DNA from: Candidatus Woesearchaeota archaeon | Lineage (GTDB): Archaea > Nanobdellota > Nanobdellia > SCGC-AAA011-G17 > JACPNG01 | NCBI GenBank assembly: GCA_016203135.1 | Contig: JACQNI010000089.1 | Location: 1 to 34,056 of the forward strand | Reading direction: 5' to 3' | DNA length: 34,056 nt | Part shown: in pieces, positions 31,586 to 34,056 of the stretch | Numbering within the stretch: position 1 is the first letter of the stretch | Layout of the letters: each line of letters opens with the position of its first letter | Notes under the pieces: model-generated | Told to the model about the DNA's origin: nothing | The model's input: the letters and a program-made list of their open reading frames with translations, nothing else | Database searches by the model: none | Position numbers and translations under genes: made by a program

Positions 31586-32644
31586 ATGAAGGCCTTTATT
31601 TATAGATTAGAGGATATTTTAAAAGATGCAATACTTTTACTAGATTACTTGCTTTATTTAATTTTCAATCCATTTAAATTTAAAAAATTGCCAAAAGAAA
31701 TTAAAAAGATCCTGATTATAGAACTATTGCAGATTGGAGACTTAATTGTAACAACCCCAGTGATAAAAACACTAAGAGAAAAATACAAAGAAGCAATTAT
31801 AGATGCCTTGATCTTGCCTGAGATGAAGGAAGTTTTAACTGAAAATAAAAATTTAAACAGATTAATTTTATATGAGAATAATTTTAAAAATTTGGTCAAT
31901 AAGATTAAAAGAGAAAATTATGATCTTGCTATAATCCTTCATCCAGGATCGTTTAAGATCAGTCTAGCCTTATTGATGTCAGAAGTAAAATATAGGATTG
32001 GATGCACAAAATCTGGAATTTCTTATGGAAAAGGATTTTTTTTAAATAAAAAGATAAAGCCAAATTTTAAAATCCAGCATAAAATAGAAGATAACCTAGA
32101 TGTAATAAAGCCATTAGATACTGAAATAAAAAATAAATCTCCAGAAATATTCGCAACAAAAGAATCAGAAAAAAAAGTTAAAGAATTCCTTAATAAGAAC
32201 AAGATAAAAAAGTTCATAGTAATTCATCCTGGAGCTAATTACAGAAAAAAAGAGGGTGAAAAAAAAGAATGGGTACTAGAAAGATATGCAGAACTTTCAG
32301 ATAAGATCATAGAAAATTATTCATTGTCAGTAATCTTTACTGGAGGCATTCAAGACAGACCTTTAATAAACAGCATTATAAAATTGATGAAGAATAAGGC
32401 TTATGATTTTTCTGGAAACACAATTAAAGATTTCTTTTCTATAATTAAAGCATCTGAATTAGTAATAAGCGTAGATACTTCAGCATCACATATTGCTGCA
32501 GCCTTTAACAAGCCAATAATAGTTTTATTTGGCTCTCGCTATTCAAATATCTGGTATCCTTATACAGATAAAAAAAGAGTCATATCTAAAAACAGTATGA
32601 AAGAAATAACAATAAACGATATTATGAAGGAGATATCATTATGA
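31586..32644 (+). CDS. GT9 (heptosyltransferase-like) glycosyltransferase
   Basis: The frame opens at a TTG (31580), but the ATG at 31586 is the better start (352 residues). The GT9 pattern is clear: IKKILIIELLQIGDLIVTTPVI (a typical first strand and turn), IVIHPGANYRKKEGEKKEW with the donor-binding region, VIFTGGIQDRPLI, and ISVDTSASHIAAAFNKPIIVLFGS, which is the hallmark of this family. In bacteria GT9 enzymes add heptose to lipopolysaccharide; in an archaeon the sugar is probably different. It overlaps the epimerase gene by 4 nt and so forms an operon with it. Confidence 0.9.
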   Translation: MKAFIYRLEDILKDAILLLDYLLYLIFNPFKFKKLPKEIKKILIIELLQIGDLIVTTPVIKTLREKYKEAIIDALILPEMKEVLTENKNLNRLILYENNFKNLVNKIKRENYDLAIILHPGSFKISLALLMSEVKYRIGCTKSGISYGKGFFLNKKIKPNFKIQHKIEDNLDVIKPLDTEIKNKSPEIFATKESEKKVKEFLNKNKIKKFIVIHPGANYRKKEGEKKEWVLERYAELSDKIIENYSLSVIFTGGIQDRPLINSIIKLMKNKAYDFSGNTIKDFFSIIKASELVISVDTSASHIAAAFNKPIIVLFGSRYSNIWYPYTDKKRVISKNSMKEITINDIMKEISL

Positions 32645-33597
32645 AATATCTTGTTACCGGCGGAGCAGGATTTATCGGCTATCACACAGCAAAATTTCTG
32701 CTTGAAAGAAATGAAAGCGTTGTCATTGTTGACAATTTTAATGAGTATTACGATCCTAGTCTAAAAGAAGCTAGGATAAGTAATTTGAAAAATTATCCAA
32801 ATTTAGAAGTCATCAAAACAGATATATCAGATCTTGAAGTTATGGAAAACATTTTTAAAAATCATCGCTTTGATAAAATCTGTCACTTGGCAGCCCAAGC
32901 AGGAGTCAGATATTCCATTATTAACCCATTTGCATATGAAAAAAGTAATATTCTTGGCACATTAAATCTTCTTGAGCTATGCAGAAAATATAGTGTAAAA
33001 CATTTTATTTTTGCTTCAAGCAGCTCAGTGTATGGCAATAATGAAAATATTCCATCTTCAGAAACAGACAAAGCAGATTCCCAAATATCATTTTATGCAG
33101 CAACTAAAAAATCTAATGAGGAAACAGCTCATGTCTATCATAGTCTTTATGGAATTAACTGTACTGGCCTAAGGATTTTCACAGCATATGGCCCATTCGG
33201 AAGGCCTGACATGGCTATTTTTTTGTTTACAAAGCAAATTCTTAATGGGGAAGAAATAAAACTTTTTAATAATGGAGATATGAAAAGGGATTTTACCTAT
33301 ATAGATGACATAGTTTCAGGAATTATTTCAGCATTAGATAAAAGTTACCCATTTGAAATATTTAATCTAGCTAGGGGTAAACAGGTTTTGCTTAAAGACT
33401 TCGTTGATGAAATTGAATTAAATCTAAAAGTTAAAGCTAAAAAGGCTTATTTGCCAATACAGCCAGGCGACGTAAAAGAAACATTTGGGGATATAACTAA
33501 AGCTATAAAAATGTTGAATTATAATCCGAAAACTACAATTAAAGAAGGAGTAAAAAAATTCATAGATTGGTATAAAGAATATAATAAATTAAGATGA
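32641..33597 (+). CDS. NAD-dependent epimerase, UDP-glucuronate 4-epimerase-like
   Basis: The 318-residue extended short-chain dehydrogenase has the Rossmann glycine motif TGGAGFIG (6-13), SSSVYG (128-132), and catalytic Y152 and K156 in FYAATKKSNE. NFNEYYDPSLKEAR (32-45) and the block GRPDMAIFLFTKQILNGEEIKLF with RDFTYIDDIVSG are characteristic of UDP-glucuronate 4-epimerase (GAE/LpsL type), which makes UDP-galacturonate. UDP-glucose 4-epimerase is the close alternative. The ATG overlaps the GT9 stop, and the stop overlaps the next start, so the three form an operon supplying and using nucleotide sugar. Confidence 0.85.
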   Translation: MKYLVTGGAGFIGYHTAKFLLERNESVVIVDNFNEYYDPSLKEARISNLKNYPNLEVIKTDISDLEVMENIFKNHRFDKICHLAAQAGVRYSIINPFAYEKSNILGTLNLLELCRKYSVKHFIFASSSSVYGNNENIPSSETDKADSQISFYAATKKSNEETAHVYHSLYGINCTGLRIFTAYGPFGRPDMAIFLFTKQILNGEEIKLFNNGDMKRDFTYIDDIVSGIISALDKSYPFEIFNLARGKQVLLKDFVDEIELNLKVKAKKAYLPIQPGDVKETFGDITKAIKMLNYNPKTTIKEGVKKFIDWYKEYNKLR

Positions 33598-34056
33598 AAA
33601 TTTTATTCATTACAAATTATTTCCATCCAGTACAAGGCGGGGTTGAAAATCATGTATACAATCTTTCTAAAGAATTGATAAAACTAGGTCATTCAGTTGA
33701 AGTATGGTGCTCAGATCAGTCTAGAGAAAATATGATTCTAAAAAATGAAGATTCCATAGATAAAATAAAAATAAGAAGATTTCCTACACTTTTTAAAATC
33801 GGAGATTTTGGAGTTATTTTTCCAGGAATTTTCTCTGAGTTAAAAAACAATAACTTTGACATAATTCATGTCCATGTTTACAGGCATATTCATAATTTAA
33901 CTCCATTGTTTACAAGAACTACATGTATATTAACCCCTCACTGGCCTAATTATCCAAAAAATTTAAGGTCAAAAACAACTAATTTTTTAATAGAAATGTT
34001 TGATTATATTCTAGGTAAATTCATCCTAAATAAATTCAAAAAAATACTTTGCATAA
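33594..34056 (+). CDS. GT4-type glycosyltransferase, N-terminal part (3' end outside window)
   Basis: The ATG at 33594 overlaps the epimerase stop in ATGA. The frame then stays open to the window end (about 154 codons). The start MKILFITNYFHPVQGGVENH, with a later HSVEVWCSDQS and FDIIHVHVYRHIHNLTP, is the acceptor domain of a GT4 enzyme. The donor domain is beyond the window. It is the last visible gene of the GT9-epimerase operon. Confidence 0.85.
   Translation, partial: MKILFITNYFHPVQGGVENHVYNLSKELIKLGHSVEVWCSDQSRENMILKNEDSIDKIKIRRFPTLFKIGDFGVIFPGIFSELKNNNFDIIHVHVYRHIHNLTPLFTRTTCILTPHWPNYPKNLRSKTTNFLIEMFDYILGKFILNKFKKILCI

Noticed and set aside
1-34056. CRISPR arrays, tRNA or rRNA genes, insertion sequences
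   Set aside because: Gaps between genes are at most about 155 nt and show no repeat-spacer pattern, no tRNA or rRNA stretch, and no transposase or terminal inverted repeats.

Overview
The window is AT-rich, gene-dense DNA with the standard genetic code and almost no spacer. It most likely comes from an archaeon, perhaps a small-genome DPANN type such as a Woesearchaeota- or Pacearchaeota-like lineage. The main reason is the promoters: many genes have a TTTATAAA/TTTAAATA-type box about 22-30 nt before the ATG and no ribosome binding site, as expected for archaeal leaderless transcripts. The gene content also fits an archaeal surface-glycan island (DPM1-like GT2, AglD/UPF0104-like membrane protein, flippase, many GT4s). 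The lineage is inferred; there is no rRNA, tRNA or ribosomal protein gene in the window.

Left third (1-13420). After the tail of a membrane protein and a CDP-alcohol phosphotransferase, the minus strand carries four enzymes matching the set that makes the activated phosphoramidate donor for the O-methyl phosphoramidate capsule decoration of Campylobacter jejuni. They are an L-glutamine kinase (Cj1418-like, here with an extra N-terminal cytidylyltransferase domain), a gamma-glutamyl-CDP-amidate hydrolase (Cj1417-like class I amidotransferase), a phosphoglutamine cytidylyltransferase (Cj1416-like) and a CDP-amidate kinase (Cj1415-like APS-kinase homologue). Their order along the minus strand matches Cj1418-1417-1416-1415, but other genes lie between them: an SGNH-hydrolase-like membrane-anchored protein, a SAM methyltransferase, a Nudix-like protein, a small lipoprotein-like protein, and a plus-strand trio (histidine phosphatase, unknown, TraB/GumN). 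A PduL-type phosphotransacylase gene also lies here. A phosphoramidate-decorated glycan or lipid in an archaeon is the main discovery candidate of the window.

Middle (13469-23424). This part has a UPF0104/AglD-like membrane protein, two B12-binding-type radical SAM proteins, a ROK sugar kinase, a DPM1-like GT2 with two C-terminal membrane helices, an unrecognised helical protein, a SPASM radical SAM protein, a GT4, and an LMW-phosphatase-like protein whose catalytic Cys is Asp.

Right third (23498-34056). This part has a GT2, a Wzx/MATE-like flippase, a TylF-like O-methyltransferase, several GT4s, a small membrane protein, a third B12-type radical SAM protein, a SAM methyltransferase, and a tight plus-strand operon of GT9, UDP-glucuronate 4-epimerase-like and GT4 (cut by the window end). 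Together they make, modify, flip and elongate a lipid-linked or surface glycan.

No RNA genes, insertion sequences or CRISPR arrays were found, and no gene-free stretch exceeds about 155 nt.
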